Positions 1 through 14,090 of a stretch of 64,000 nt of DNA are shown here, piece after piece. The translations under genes and the position numbers were made by a program. The notes beneath the pieces were generated by a model. That model searched no databases and had not been told where the DNA came from. It saw only the letters and a program-made list of their open reading frames with translations. This stretch comes from Apostichopus japonicus (lineage: Eukaryota; Echinodermata; Holothuroidea; Aspidochirotida; Stichopodidae), in assembly GCF_037975245.1 (NCBI RefSeq), contig NC_092562.1, forward strand, positions 10,081,001 to 10,145,000, written 5' to 3'. Within the stretch, counting starts at the first letter, position 1. Each line of letters starts with the position of its first letter.

Positions 1-450
1 TCAATAATGCTTCTTTGTGATATACGTGACATATATGTGACATATGTGACGTACGAAGCATATACCAGTAGTACTCTTGCGTATGTATTCAATAATGCTT
101 CTTTGTGACATACGTGACATATATGTGACATATGTGACGTACAAAGCATTTACCAGTAGTACTCTTGCGTATGTATTCAATAATGCTTCTTCGTGACATA
201 TATGTGACATATGTGACGTATGAAGCATTTACCAGTAGTACTCTTGCGTATGTATTCAATAATGCTTCTTCGTGACATATATGTGACATATGTGACGTAC
301 GAAGCGTTTACGCGGAGTACTCATACTGTACATATGTATTCAATAATGCTTCTCTGTGACAAACGTGACATATATGTGACATATGTGAAGTACGAAGAGT
401 TTACCAGTAGTACTCATACATATGTATAATGTATTCAATAATGCTTCTTT
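1..450. repeat. Tandem array, about 88-bp unit, cut by the window edge
   Basis: Copies of a unit beginning TCAATAATGCTTCT start near 1, 89, 177, 256, 340 and 435, giving spacings of 88, 88, 79, 84 and 95. Each unit contains a run of GTGACATA-like words with near-palindromic TATATGTGACATATG segments and a shared ACCAGTAGTACTC block. The open frames across it are artefacts of the repeat. Confidence 0.93.
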
Positions 451-2339
451 GTGAAGTTAAACGTCCAGTTCTGTGACTTTTCCAAGAAAGAAAAAAAATG
501 TTACGTTTTAACATTTTTTATATAGGAATTGATGAAAAATTCTTTCCACTGTATTCAAAGTTTATGCTAATGTATTCAATCTTTTTCTATTTACATATTA
601 TATATTTATCTTTTTTAGCTAAGTATGATTGGTGCAAAGAGTGAGGATGCTAAAGAAAATGGTGAAGATGAAGACCGGTGCTTTTAGATGTGTGTTCAAG
701 TCTTGTATCTGGTCCACTCGTTCAAATCTAACTTTGATTTCAACTGCTTTTTAAATTACTGGGACTAATCGGGAGTACATACAGTAGCATTATACCCAAT
801 GTAATTAAATGACGTGCTACTCTATTAGTTGTTAATCCGCTGTGGTCATTAAGGCCTAAGCTTTAAGGTTGAAAGGTTTTAACTCTCCGTCACTGGATGG
901 CTGGATGATAGCCATTCATGACAACTTTGATTTTTCTCTATCATGACCACGAAGTTTTTTTTTAGCCAGGAGAACCGTAAGTTTTGGTCACTAATCAGAA
1001 CCTCATCGACTGTCAATTAGGGTTAACATTTTTTTTAAAACTGTTCTCCAAAAGTATGAAAGTTGTTCAAAACTCTGTCAATTGTCATATCAGGTTTTCT
1101 TCCAGTTATATAAATTAACAATAACACTATAACTTTAAGAGATGGCCATTTGTTTGCCTCTTGCGACTTTTTGTTAGGATAGGAGAAAACCTGGGAGGAT
1201 TGATATTGACTCTACATCCAACGCACTAATTTCACAGAGTTTGAAATCCTTGTCAAAGAACCATCTCAGTAGAGGCCGGATTTGTGTGTCTTATTTCTGA
1301 ATGGCTCGCTGCAGTTATATAGATGGTTTGTGGACGTGCTCTCATGTGACATTGTAAGCTGGTCCTGTAGTGTTTAATAGCGTTTCAACGTACGTAGGTA
1401 ATGGCAGTGGGTCGTGCCGTGCAAGCGAGGGCGCTGTCAGAATTTGCCAGCCGTTTGTCTCGGATAATAGCTAACAGATTGGCAGAAGAGTCTGTGGATT
1501 AAATGTTAGACTGAGACAAGGATGGCAGTGACAAGTTTAAGATTGACCGGTTAATGAGAGTAACAGATGGGTTGCATTAATTGGAAGTTTGAGACATTCA
1601 GAGAAAAAACTAGGTGGCAATTATCCACTCAGTTAGTTGAGCCTGCCTATCGTCCACCCAGTGATTTATGTCCCCCCCTCACCCCACCTCCACCTAGTAG
1701 ATTATTTTTCCAACAAATTTTCATATCAGAGATATGTATGTATGTATGTGGGGGAGGGGGGGGGGGAGAGGAGTTGCTGCCTTTTCTTCTTTTCATGACA
1801 TCAGTGTAAGCAAGTGCCATGTCGTCTTAAATTATGCATTCTAGCTGCCACCCGAAAATAGCGACAAAGAAAGTTTGGTTCATTAAAAATCAAAAACATC
1901 TAGTTTATTATAGTAATAAGACAAAATAATCAAGTATAGCAGCGCATGATCTGATTAATTGAAACTAAATAATGTCACAGTAATAATTTGTGTATTATTC
2001 TGAGAAGGTTAATGAGTCTGTCTGTTAAGGACTGCATCTGGAATACTTGTTGGGCTAGTTTTTTTTGTACTAGGACCTGACCGCAACATTTGAGATTTGC
2101 GTCGGGGTGGGGTGGGAAGGAGGGACAGACTAATATTGAGAGATTGTGAAATTACTGTCTGTGGTGGCAGCATGCCCTTGTGGAAATCATCACTTATTGG
2201 GGGACCATGCCCCCGCCCCCCGCCCTACACTCAAGAGCCTAGTGGTACTCTATCATTCACAAAGATCATGCACAACAAATTTCACAACTATAAATTTTCG
2301 ATACATCTTGCAATTACTGATAATTTCCAAAGTATGTTC

Positions 2340-2340
<1 letters not shown>
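451..2340. other. No gene seen
   Basis: AT-rich sequence with a C-rich then G-rich stretch near 1670-1770 and another near 2100-2220. No convincing exon or repeat family was recognised. Confidence 0.5.
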
Positions 2341-2375
<35 letters not shown>

Positions 2376-2476
2376 TTTCTTAAACTTACTCCATATTTGT
2401 CAATTATGAGTCATATCTTATTTCTCTGGTTTTCTCTAATATTTTCTTTTGGAGTAAACGTGGATTTTCGTTATAT

Positions 2477-2546
<70 letters not shown>

Positions 2547-2659
2547 AGCATGGTATTCGGATCCTCCTTTGTTTACACTTTTGTGGCAGTGTGCTTTGTA
2601 ATTTTGTAAGTTTCTTGAATTCTAGTATATTATTTGCTACTTGACTGGTGTTGTTTCTT

Positions 2660-2716
<57 letters not shown>

Positions 2717-2730
2717 GTATATATATAGTA
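2341..2730. repeat. CT and AT dinucleotide microsatellites
   Basis: A CT run passes into an AT run at about 2341-2375, followed by long AT runs at about 2477-2547 and 2661-2728. The 2378-2475 stretch between the first two is a dispersed repeat with a second copy at 21.2 kb. Confidence 0.95.
2378..2475 (+). repeat. Dispersed repeat with AT-microsatellite tail, copy 1
   Basis: About 100 bases including TCAATTATGAGTCATATC and TCTCTGGTTTTCTCTAAT recur in the same orientation at 21205-21300. In both places the shared sequence runs straight into a long AT/TA repeat, as expected for a retroposed or mobile sequence with a microsatellite 3' end. Confidence 0.85.
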
Positions 2731-3177
2731 TTAATTGCTACATATAGAATTGCAGCTTCTTTTGGCAGGTTTCCCACTTTTTTTTGCTAGACTGGTCTAT
2801 TGTGATTTAATCTGGTTCCCTTTATGTTATTGCTGATTTTAACATTTGACTGTTTCCACTAGGATTCCACTTCACCAGAATAAATTTATTTCTCACCACC
2901 CCATCATGCTGTTAATCTGCTGCTATTGCGTGGGCTTGTCCTGCTGCTGATTTCTGGTTCGCAGTATGACATTGTAGATTTATCTTCTGCTCTCTGACGA
3001 TGACTGCAATAACAATTGCATTTTGTTAATATTATTTGCTGCTATTTAGATATCCATCAGGTATAATTGACTATGCTTTATTTTAGGAATTATCTTCTCT
3101 TGACACATTTTCCTTTTATTATTGTATGCCTACTAAATATGATCACAGGGTTTATATATCCTGTTGTTGCTAATATG

Positions 3178-3592
3178 CTGCTTTTATTTCCTGTCATGTA
3201 AGTTACTTAATTTATTTGCTGCCATATAGGTTACGTAATTTATTTGCTGTCATGTAGGTTACATAATTTATTTCCAGTCATGTAGGTTACTTCATCTACT
3301 TCCTGCCATGTAGATTAATCTATTTCCTGTTATGCAGGTTACTTAATTTATTTCCTGTCATTTAGGTTACTCCACTTATATCCTGCCGTGTAGGTTACTT
3401 AATCTACTTCCTGTCATGTAGGTTATTTAATATATTTCCTGTCATTTAGATTAATCTATTTCCTGTTATGCAGGTTACTTAATTTATTTCCTGTCATGTA
3501 GGTCACTTCATTTATATCCAGTCATGTATGTTACTTCGTTTATTGCCTGTCATGTAGGCTACTTCATTTATTCGCTGTTATGTAGGTTATCC
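3178..3592. repeat. Minisatellite, about 31-bp unit
   Basis: About 13 diverged copies of a unit like TTATTTCCTGTCATGTAGGTTACTT, differing at a few positions. A longer block (GATTAATCTATTTCCTGTTA onward) occurs twice, near 3313 and 3452, so part of the array grew by duplicating several units together. Confidence 0.92.
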
Positions 3593-6025
3593 ACTGATAT
3601 TTGGTTTTTAATTCTTGCAACCATTGTTGGAATCATCTTGTAAGTACTGTTGTTTGTCGCCAGATGTATTTCTTTCTGCAGCCGAGCACTTCTGTGTAAG
3701 GTTTGTTTTCTGCCCACCCTTTAAGTGTGCCTGCTTTTGACATGATTCTCCCTGGCTTTTGCTTTTAAGTGCAATGCGTTATCTCACAGTATAATACCAA
3801 AAACACCCTGCCATACCATACCAAAAACACCCTTCACTTACATAATCCTTGAAAGGGGAGCACTTTGATAATGTACCCTAGCTTGGACGTTAATTAATTG
3901 TTAAATAAGCCATGTCATTTTCATTAACAGTAAATTTTAGGGAGATTTTCTCCCCCTTGCAACTTTTGGTGATGCATACAACCTAACTGTGTCGTTACAG
4001 GCATGTTTCAATTGAATCACGAATTCATGACATTGTTTTCATTTAAATAATCGAGAAGTTTATACTTCTTTTTTCCTCTTCTCTTATATTTGTTTGTGTG
4101 TAGATTTTCATCTTCTTTTTCTTATCTGAATAAGACCACAACAGGGTGAAATTCTTTGCTTTGGGACCAACTTGTCTCAGATCCATTTTAAGTTTTGTTA
4201 ATATAACAGTACCTGTATACAGGAGCAGATCTTGGATTTTATAGAGGAGGTGTAGCCCTGGTGTCATTGTAGAAGGAAAGGTGTAGCCCTGGTGTTGTTG
4301 TAGAGGTGTAGTTGTAGAGGCAGAGGTGTAGCCCTGGTGTCGTTAAAGCCGACTCATACGTAGTGGTGGGCCTTTTGGTCCTCCCCCAGAAAAATAAACA
4401 AAAGTGTAGGAGTAAAATGGTGCATTGTGAGGCAGATTTAGGCTATAAATAAGGTGTGCATGGAAAGTTGTGCTAATATTAATTACTCTTCATGTTTTAG
4501 GTTAGCTTCACCCATGACCTGTATGTACCTGGTTAAAGACTAATAGCTAACTATTCTCTTTCCTGGGTTTTTTTTTTTGATAAATTAATGGTAAATTAAA
4601 ATCTGTAAGTTGTAAAATGACTCTCAATGTAGAAGCCAATTTTGAAATTTAGCCAAACTTAGAAATATTTGGCCTTAAAGATGTAATCCCAGAATTTTAC
4701 TTAATAACTGAAATAAGATTATATATTTGCTTTGTCATTCTAATTCACCGTTTGCTACGTGTGAATTAACGAGGCTGTTTGAAGTGCAGCTGTCTTGACG
4801 ATGGAAGACTTTTTTAATTGAAATGTATTTTGTGTTCTGTGTAGGATTTAATGTAATTAAGAGTCGAGTGAAAAGTTTACCAGGTCTGTAGCCTGCAAAA
4901 TGATATTAGCATTTCAATCATTTTAACTACATTTTTGTAGTAAAAATTTGAAATGTTTTATACAACTTTACATGTGTTATAAAAATGCAAGCCATTTGGG
5001 AGAAAGTCTGGAAATTCTGCTCACCCCCCCCCCTTTCCCCAGCCCCTTCCTATTTGATACAGCCCTGAAATTTCAACTTGTGGACAGTATGGTACGCTAG
5101 CAATATAGACTCTCTTTGTTGCTGCAATGATATGGGTGTGCCATTATCTAATAACAATGCCGCTGTAATTCCCTGTCGTTTGATTTCGATCACAAAGCCC
5201 ACCTTTGCTATTTATTCTCATAAAGGAGTGTGGTTTTGTGACCTTTACAAGCATACCTGGAGTTTATGAGAAATACTTAATTTCAGGCACCCTGTAATGT
5301 TGATCATTAATACATACCACCAACCGAGTTTTTCTCTTATGCTTAAGTTTTCTTAAAGTTGTATTCAGCATAATGCTAGCTACCTTTAATCAAGTTTCGA
5401 TCAATAATCGGAGTATATTAAGCAGTAGGATAGCTGGTGAAATTATCTTTGTGCCTTAATACTTTTAACCATATCTATGATATCGGATCTTGATTTATGT
5501 AAAATACGTTCTTGCAGTCAGAATAAAATATGCTGAATTATGATACTTTTTTCTTCTTGAAAAGAAATGAATTGTGTGGCAGTTGTGTTATCTTTTGCAG
5601 TTTTATGACATGTAATCAGGAACCAACAAAATAGAATAAAAATGGCTGGATATGAATAGTTAAGAAAAAAAAGAAAAAAACACTTCGGTTAAGAGGAAAA
5701 TGCATTATTTATAAGCTGTGTGTGAATATTGCTATATATAGGGAGAATGTAGTGAGAGTGCATGGAAATATATCTACATAACGATGCAGCTGGAAGTATA
5801 ATCCACATAAACCGATCCGGTTCATGATGTCACGGATAAACGGACACTGTACGTTTAAAGGGAAGGTGAAAGCCGTTCAACGGCCTCTTGGGTGTTTTGG
5901 TGACTCTAAGGATGATGTTCAAATGCTTAAGTTTAAAACACCTCAACATGAAACAGGTTTATTGCTCAACATGTTAAAATACAATGCCAAAAATTGAGGA
6001 GGTAACTGAAAGTCTCCTTGTTGAT
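3593..6025. other. No gene seen; short GTGTAGCCCTGGTGT triplication
   Basis: Within this span, 4247-4345 contains three close copies of a GTGTAGCCCTGGTGT block. Otherwise it is AT-rich single-copy-looking sequence with short homopolymers. Confidence 0.6.
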
Positions 6026-6388
6026 CAGTGGCGGAGCTAGGGGTATTGGTCAGGAGGGGCGAGAATGGTCTGTAGGGGCGTTTTCGACACTATCTAAGCA
6101 GAGCCACAACACAGGTTGGCGCGTAGCGGCCAGGAATTATTTTGAGTAAAGATACTCCCTAGATCGCCGGAAATGACCCTTTCCTAGCCTGGCTAATTTG
6201 CAGATAAATGAAGAATAAATCGGTGTCATCGCCAAATTACACCAACAAAATGTGACAAATGCCAATATGTTGATGAGAGCGCAATAAAAAAGTCAATAAT
6301 CGCGAATAAGTAAAAAGTGGTAAAGAGCTGAAAAGGGCGCCAGCAGTCCATATGAGTCCGTCAGGAGGGGCATTCGCCCCCCCAAAAT
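6026..6388 (+). mobile_element. Non-autonomous repeat family A, copy 1
   Basis: The sequence starts CAGTGGCGGAGCTAGGGG, contains GAATGGTCTGTAGGGGCG, an ACACTATCTAAGC block and GGTTGGCGCG, and ends in GTCAGGAGGGGCATTCGCCC. An inverted copy with the same order of blocks lies at 59640-59997. Shorter blocks recur at 60090-60180 and 61015-61105. It is about 0.36 kb with no coding capacity, so it looks like a MITE-type element. The superfamily is unknown. Confidence 0.82.
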
Positions 6389-6705
6389 CGGTGAAGTTGA
6401 AATTATTCAGCATAAATTTGCACTCAAACCTCAATATGATGTCACATGCAAAGTGATAACCTAGTGGTCACAGTTGAAAGTTAAGAAATGGTGTAGGTGG
6501 AGACTATGCCCTGATTGCATGGTTTATCACAAAGTTATAAAAATATTTACAGTTGAACAACAGATATAAATGCATTTATCTGACGACAACAGAGTGAGAG
6601 ACATCACCAGGCCAATTGAATTTTTTAATTTCATATATTAATTTATTCACTTTTAGAAGCAAAAAGCTTGCATTACAAATACATATTTAGTATATAAATG
6701 TGCAA

Positions 6706-6747
<42 letters not shown>

Positions 6748-7802
6748 TCCACTGGAATTCCAACCTGTGCCTATATATATAGAAGCTTTTGAAGAACATC
6801 AGCCATGATGAAATGGTAGGCTACCACCTATGCTCCAATTCCTGGGGGTAAGGGAGTTTCTTTGACAAAGAAACATCACAGACTACAACAAATAATTGTC
6901 AAGTGTTTTCTTCTGTTTTTCCCCCTTTTTTTGGGTGGTGGGTGGGGGGGAGGTAAGGGATGACGGTAATACAGTACCAAACTAGTCCCTCTTTCTGCTT
7001 ACCCCTTTCTTTGTGGAATTTCATCAAAACAAATCATAATCAATCAAAAGAATTTTCGTACAATACTTTTAACAACAAAATATAGCAATCAAAGGAAACA
7101 GAAATGACATCTAGACTACATTCTGATGTGCACTCCACAATTTATTATGAATTTTGATACAAAATATCTAAACAAAATGACATTCATTTTTTTTTCTGCA
7201 AACATTATAACATTGATGTCAAATTCAAAGTAGCAATTCCTATGATACTCTCCCAACAAATTTAAAAAAAAAAAATAGACAAAAAAAAAATTCTGCTTAC
7301 ATCAAATTGAGTTGTTGATTTCTAGATAGTTTTGTTGGTCTAATTGGCTCATTAGTGTGGTGATAAATCCTTATTGTCATGAAAAAAACAAAAAAAAAAC
7401 AAAATATATTCCAAGGCAAAGACGTCCTCATTCCACTCGTCTGACAATCATTTGTTGTTTTCTTAAGTGAAGGCTATATGAAAGCATCATTATAAAAACA
7501 GGTTGCCATGGCGACACAGGGAATAATGACTGTTGACGGAAGAGAGAAAGCCTAAAGGAAAAGTCGAAATGGCTGGTGATGATTACCGATGGAAAACTTT
7601 GCAAGTCGTAATACGAAAGACAAAACAACATGGAACCAAGAAATGGTTAGCAGATCATGGTCACCATGCAGACTGATCGTTTGCATCCTATTATTCAAAG
7701 GTTGCATTCTGCTACAAAGAGAATCTTCATCCTATTATTAAAGTGGCAGCCTTGAACCAGTTTGATGGAGCCATATGATATTTTCAGATAAATTGATGAC
7801 AC
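6389..7802. other. No gene seen
   Basis: AT-rich sequence with an AT run at 6715-6740 and poly-A and poly-T stretches. No feature beyond that. Confidence 0.5.
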
Positions 7803-8008
7803 ACCTCCTCCCTATCCAACCGAAACGTGTTTCTATGGGATAACATCCGTTAAGTTGCCTCCTAACTCCGGCCCCTCCCTCCCTATCAAACCGAGACGTC
7901 TTTGTATGGGATTACATCCTTTAGTTACCTCCTACGACCCCTCCCACTCTATAAAAACCATGACATCGTTGTTTGGGATTACATCCGTCTGTTTGCCTCC
8001 TAACTACA
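7803..8008. repeat. Three tandem copies of a 65-70-bp unit
   Basis: Each copy carries a CCTCC block, an ACCGAAACGTGTTT-like or ACCGAGACGTCTTT-like block, GGGATTACATCC (GGGATAACATCC in copy one) and then GTTGCCTCCTAAC. The third copy is the most diverged. Confidence 0.85.
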
Positions 8009-8367
8009 ACTTATTAGACCAAAAAAAGTAGATCATGAATTATTACAGAATTACAAAAGTTGCAAAATATGACACCTTGCAAAATCTTGCAGCCAAGCAC
8101 CCTTAGTCATGGAAGGCCCCTTTGCCGACCTGCAGCATCTGCCTGACACTGGCAGATCGCCAAGACGATGAAAAAGGTGCAAAATTGAGGCCATCGAGTA
8201 ACAGAGTTTGAATGCCAGGAGTTTAGTCTAATCCAGAAAATTGTGTGTCCCATGGATTTAAGCAATACTTTCGTTTAATTGAACTTTAGCCAACTTGAGT
8301 GGATTCATGTAACGGGACACGTATTACTGACGGTTCGATATCTTTCATGTAAGAGCTATAAAAGTAA

Positions 8368-8462
8368 GACACCCCCCTCCACTCCCCCCGAGATTCTGTC
8401 AAATATTATGAAAAATGCAGCCTTATAATAAAGCGGGGGGGGGGGGGGGGGTGGAGGGTGTC
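8368..8462. repeat. C-tract and G-tract inverted repeat
   Basis: A GACACCCCCCTCCACTCCCC block at 8368 onward is answered by its reverse complement, ending GGGGTGGAGGGTGTC, at 8443-8462, around a 45-base AT-rich loop. The right arm includes a run of about 17 G. Confidence 0.85.
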
Positions 8463-8969
8463 TAATGGTATTTCTGAAACAAACATACTAGTTTTAAATT
8501 TTCGGTTAAAGTTGTAAGTTTCAGTGACAACTCTGGCTGTCCACAAATTTCTTTATTTGAGGTAATATAATATAAAACAATATTTCTGTTGTGTGGGACT
8601 AAAGTTTTACACAACTTCATCACACTATAATCATGAATGTGATCAAAAGTTTACTTTTTGGCTCTTCTTGAAGCATAAAAGGAAAAATTGATCACATAAA
8701 CATGAGGATTAACAACTTCACATTTTCAATGTAAACCCTCCACCCCCCCCCCCCAAAAATAAAGGGGATACCAAACTTAAAATATTTATGAAAATGAGTG
8801 AGGAATGAGGATTGTACATATAAATATGTTGAATAGCTCTTTTCACATGCAGTTTAATAACAAATATAGAAATTCATATATTAGCTATTCAAGATAAAAT
8901 AGAGACTAGGTCTGACAGGAAACTTAAATTATAAACAATTTTTTGTTAGGCACAGGACTGATTATAAAC

Positions 8970-9186
8970 TTGAAACAACTTTACAACTTTACTTATTTTC
9001 ACAAAGCTGCCTATTTAATACCAATGGAAACAGCTGACAATCTTGTTATTGGCAGACAAGCTGATGCGTGAATGTTTCATGAAACAACTTTACTTATTTT
9101 CACAAAGCTGCCTACTTAGTACCAATGGAAACAGCTAACAATCGTGTTATTGGTGGAAAAGCTGGTACGTGAATGCTTCACGAATT
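8970..9186. repeat. Direct duplication, about 107-bp unit
   Basis: Two adjacent copies share CTTATTTTCACAAAGCTGCC, ACCAATGGAAACAGCT and a following ACAATC-GTTATTGG segment, with about 10% differences. Confidence 0.88.
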
Positions 9187-12100
9187 GGCACTAAACTCAC
9201 TAACACATTTCAAAGTGATACATTTGTTTTGAAATCAAAATTCAAATTATATATCTAATCTGTAAAAACATTTACCACAGTTAATGTTTTTCAACAAAAC
9301 ATGACAATTGTGAAGGCAGTGTGTTTTACTGAGGACGGATTATTTGAATGGAATGTTTGAAACTAAACTTAATTCTTGAATGTTTGAACTAAACTTGAAT
9401 GTTTGAAACTAAACAAAACTAAACTCTTATAGATATTATGTATGTGATTTCATATTGCAAGACCCCTCCAAACTCTTTAGCTTGGAACGATAGTAATCCA
9501 TGTTGTTGTTTTTTTCCCCATTAGATTATGATCACCACAAATCAAACCGACATGTTAATTGGCCGCTGTTGTCAGTGACATGACTCGATCTGATTGACAA
9601 ATCTATAGCCATTTTATATTATGAAAATCAAAAAACTGTGACCCTCTTTTACCAATTCAACTCTTTACTGGTTGTCATGAATCTATTTGAGGTTATACTT
9701 CCAACGTTTAAAAGTCTTGTATGCACTCTTTTATTTATTTGGCATTTATTTCTTTTTGAGTGGTAAATTGTTTGAAACATTTATTCTCCTTCACCCCTCT
9801 TCCCCCCCCCCCCCGCATCCCCCTCAACCCCCACATTCCCCTCCCATAATTATTTATTCTTAAACACAAATACTTTCACCCATCCGAGAGCGCCAATCAG
9901 CAACAGGGGAAATGTAAGACCACTAAACTAAAGTCTGAAAAAGTCAAAAGTCATGAAATTATGTCACAAGAGTTAAGACACAATACCCACAGAAAGTTCA
10001 TGTCACATACAAAATAAGAATATTCCATTTTAAAAATAAATTCCATATCTGTATTTACCAGCCACAAATATCGATCCAACCTATTCCGAAGCCAATATAT
10101 ATCAAGAGTATCTCTTTAAGTCCTCCATTTACTTTGACTTTTCACCCAAGCTAGAACACTTCCCTACCCTCCCACATGGCCTCAAGCAAGTACTTTCAAC
10201 TTGAATGATAAATGTTATGTCTGGTCATATGAGATCATATGTGTTATGTTAAACACATGATGGATGCATGTATACCACAATGCTGGTTAACATCAAAAGA
10301 ACTAAATAATATCTTCAAACATTTACGCAGCAATTCAAGCAAACCTAACTAACCAAGTATTACCAAGTATCAGTACCAAGTATCAATACCAAGTATAAGT
10401 ATCAAGTATCTATACCAAGTATCATTCAAAATATTTTCTACTATTTTTTCATCATTTGAAATACAGGTTGACAAACTTCATTGTTATGGTATTTTAGTAA
10501 GGCCCATCATCATAACGAAAAAATTACCAAATTCAACACCAAAAATAACTATTATAAGATACCAACAAAAACAAGCCCCCATCCCCCTCCCCATCCGCTC
10601 CCACACCAAAAGAAATAAATTGGTTAATAAATAAAATTTAGTGCTCATCATCTTATTCTTGATCTAATATCTAATTGAAACAAAACAATAACAAATTAAA
10701 AATATTGTTGCTACAAATGTAAAGTGCTTCCTGAATGAATTTTCAAAATGCTAAATGCAAAAAAAAAAAAAAAAATGAAAATGAAGATTTTTTGGTAATA
10801 TATTTATATATATACATGACATTTACATTAAAGCATGAAGGCTTTCAAAGTGCAAAAAAAAAAATTATATATATATTTATATATATCAAGATGAATGGAA
10901 AAACACAAATTTTGGACTAAATCTCAAGTGTTTGATATATACCGCACATTATTCTTAATATCTATAATCAATTATTCACAGGCAATGTGGCTAAAAAGGA
11001 TTAAATGATCATAGCAACTTTCATCAAATTTTGTCATCTTTCTTGAAAAAAAATCTTTTAGATATTATGTATGTGATTTTTTTTTTTTTTTTTACAATAA
11101 AAAAAAACATTTTAAAAGTGAAAAATATAAAAACGAGATAAAAGTACTTCTTTTAAAAACAAATGTGACGTTCAATAAAGATGTGATCAGAGATGAGTTC
11201 AACTGACAGAAAATAGAGTTATCTTTTTCTGGGTTTTTGTTTAATTAATAGAATATATATTCTATCACTTTCAATTGAATGTAGCAAATTTACTGTGACC
11301 ACAGCCACTTGATTAATACCTATACTAACCATGTGTATCACGCCGACGTACTCAACAGGAGCTATACCACAAATGCCCTCCGACCAATGTCGAAAAATCA
11401 ACCAATCAAAGGTTTCTATTTTATTTTGCGTTAGGCACTATACTTTACCCCATGCAGTCTGTGGGTTAGGCTATTCCAAAATGGGGTGCCAGAAGTAGAA
11501 TTGTTTCTCTGTAAATGTAGAAACAAACTTTAGCAATAAGGGGATTTTATGGGCATGACATTACAACGTGATTACCAACAAAGATATGAATAATTACATC
11601 CAACTGGACTAAAGATGAATTGCCAACAGGGATGATTTTTATCAAATTATGACAGATGCCCTGTGCGTGGATATTTTGCAACACGATCGAAATTCAAATC
11701 TCATCATATCTTTATTGACACATTAATCAAGAAATAGATGTCTTTTGGACTGCAAACAGTTGCAGGCAATATTATCTGTTGGTGCTAATGCATATTTTGG
11801 TATTCTTTAAGCACTGCCTTCACCTTTGTGTAAACTCAATTGTTACATTTTAGGTAGTAGCATACCTTTTTATTATCCATATTTTAAGCAGCAAAAGACA
11901 AAAAATATGGATTTCATACCTTTTCAGTTAGCCTACCGTATATATATATGGAACCATCCATATATGGTCGCTATCAACCAATCTCCACTTTACAGTGGCC
12001 TATCTGTCAAAGTACTCGCTGAAACTAACACGGACAAGAACATTTGAAAACATGTTCTCATCTGCAGAAAATGCTTGAAATTCTAGAACGCACACACAAT

Positions 12101-14090
12101 CACACTTTCTCTTCATTCTGGGGAATTTTCATACAAAGCGAAAGCAAATAATTATGTATATTTTTATGTACACTAAAACTGGCAAGAATGTATTTTTAAT
12201 ATCATCAAGGTGTTATTATTCAAGGATATTCCTGTTTTGCTTTAGTTCTCTCTTTATTGCCGTCACCAATTTTTTTCCCCTTTTCTTTGAATATTGAATT
12301 TTTTTTCATATACCTTGAAAAATCGATAATGTTCAGATATGTTCAGTCCTCGGGATGGATGGATGCCAATATGCTGCGATCACCTTTCTTTGGCTTATTT
12401 TTCCAGGTAAAGTTTATTTTATTGAAAGTACTGCCTAGGGAATGAAACACACAGGCTCACAAAATAAACCTTCAAGTATTAAGAAGGTACATTTCAGCAT
12501 AAGATTACTAGCGATGCGGTTATTTATTTGTTTAGGTCAAAGGTTATATCATTTTCTCCTCCCACCCTTTCATTCTTCAGCTAGTTGCTAAGCTACGTCA
12601 GCTTAAAGGGACACACACGTCGAGGTAATGATGTTAACACAAAAAAACAAAAAAACTCATTGAAAATTTTTGCAGCTGAGAAATTGAAAATGGAATTCTA
12701 GGACTCACAAAAGTGTAGTCTGATGTGAGACAAAGCAGGGTCTGCTATAATATCATGGTTTATTAAAAATGAAAGAAACAAAAAAAAATTGAAAAGATTC
12801 AGGACCTAAGGAATTCCCCACCAGAGGTTATAAGACTTGTAGGTTAAGAGTACAACAGAATGATTAGGAGTACAAATCCCCTTATAATAAAGCTAGGACC
12901 GGAGTCTTAAAGTTCATCAATATTGCCTGCAAATATGCCAAAAAGGCCAGATAATGGTTCAACAGGCATTATACTGCCATTCTAAAAGTATAGTTATCAA
13001 CACTGAGACATTTAACACTTCATGGCTTGGGAGAGCCTGTAGATCAGAGTCTCTAGGAAAGTACTTATCAATTTCTAGCTTTCTACAATGTTGGGCTAAA
13101 ATGCTGACACCTGCTGTTGTGACCATATAAACTTCTCAAAATTACTCAGATGCAACAAATCAACCCCCCCCCCCCTCCCGGAATTTCATAATCTGATGAT
13201 ACCTATAGAAAAACTCATATCACTTTAATTAGACGAGCCTGTGCGGTGGTTTGATTTAATGGGTCGTCCGTACTTTTACGTTTCGGACTTAAATAAATCC
13301 CGGGTCTGGCCTAGCTGAGACACTTCAATGACAGATGCCCCTTTATTGGTTAAAGATCATATTCCAGCTAGGCAAACAAAAGCTCACAAGATTCATCTCA
13401 TCACCTAGCTCTATGAAATTTAAAACTAAGGCCTAAATATGTCTTGGTTTAGATCCTATATCCTAGAGGTGAAGCGCTTGTTTGTGGTAGGTCTACCCTC
13501 TTGTTTTCCTTTTTTTCCAGATTTTTCCTGTTTTATCAGCTCAAACCAAAACAAACACATCTACAGTACATGTTATCAGCTTTCTGACAGAAATGTACAG
13601 ATTGGTACTTGATGGGGTTTAAGCAAGCCAATTCCTAGTTTTGTAATCCCAGTTTGTAAAAGCCACTGGAAGATGATTGTGAAGTTTTCCGCTTAGAGGT
13701 TAATACTTCATTTCTTTCGTCTTAAATAATTCTCCCCTTCGAAATGTACTTTTATGAAATCGATACCTGGCCTTGAGAAAGGGACGTTACTACTATTGAA
13801 GACTTGATTACACAATGGACTGAAGCAATCCATTGCAACCTTGGTGGATTTATATGATAACATCAAATACTACAATGGCTGGCTACCTGCCTTGATCTGT
13901 AGTTTACCAAAAACATTTTTACAATTGTTATAATAAAAACATCCGTTACAATCATACTTCTAACCATGTTTCCATAACGCTTGAATGTATGTAATAAAAT
14001 AATGTACACATTGTCTTACTCTTTTCAGGACAAGACATTAGTTAGACCCAACTGAGTCATCCAAGTCAAATCATGTCCAACTTCCTACAT
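9187..14090. other. Long AT-rich region without recognised gene
   Basis: Apart from the short array at 10.36 kb, a GAATGTTTGAAACTAAAC cluster near 9348-9425, poly-A and poly-T runs near 10760 and 11080 and C-rich runs near 9800 and 13160, I see no exon, RNA gene or family repeat. Confidence 0.5.
10360..10432. repeat. Short tandem array of ACCAAGTATC words
   Basis: ACCAAGTATC or a one-base variant occurs about six times at 11-14 base spacing. Confidence 0.8.

Noticed and set aside
2097-2609. 170-codon plus-strand open frame
   Set aside because: Mostly translated AT microsatellite (Ile-Tyr repeats); no start context or homology.
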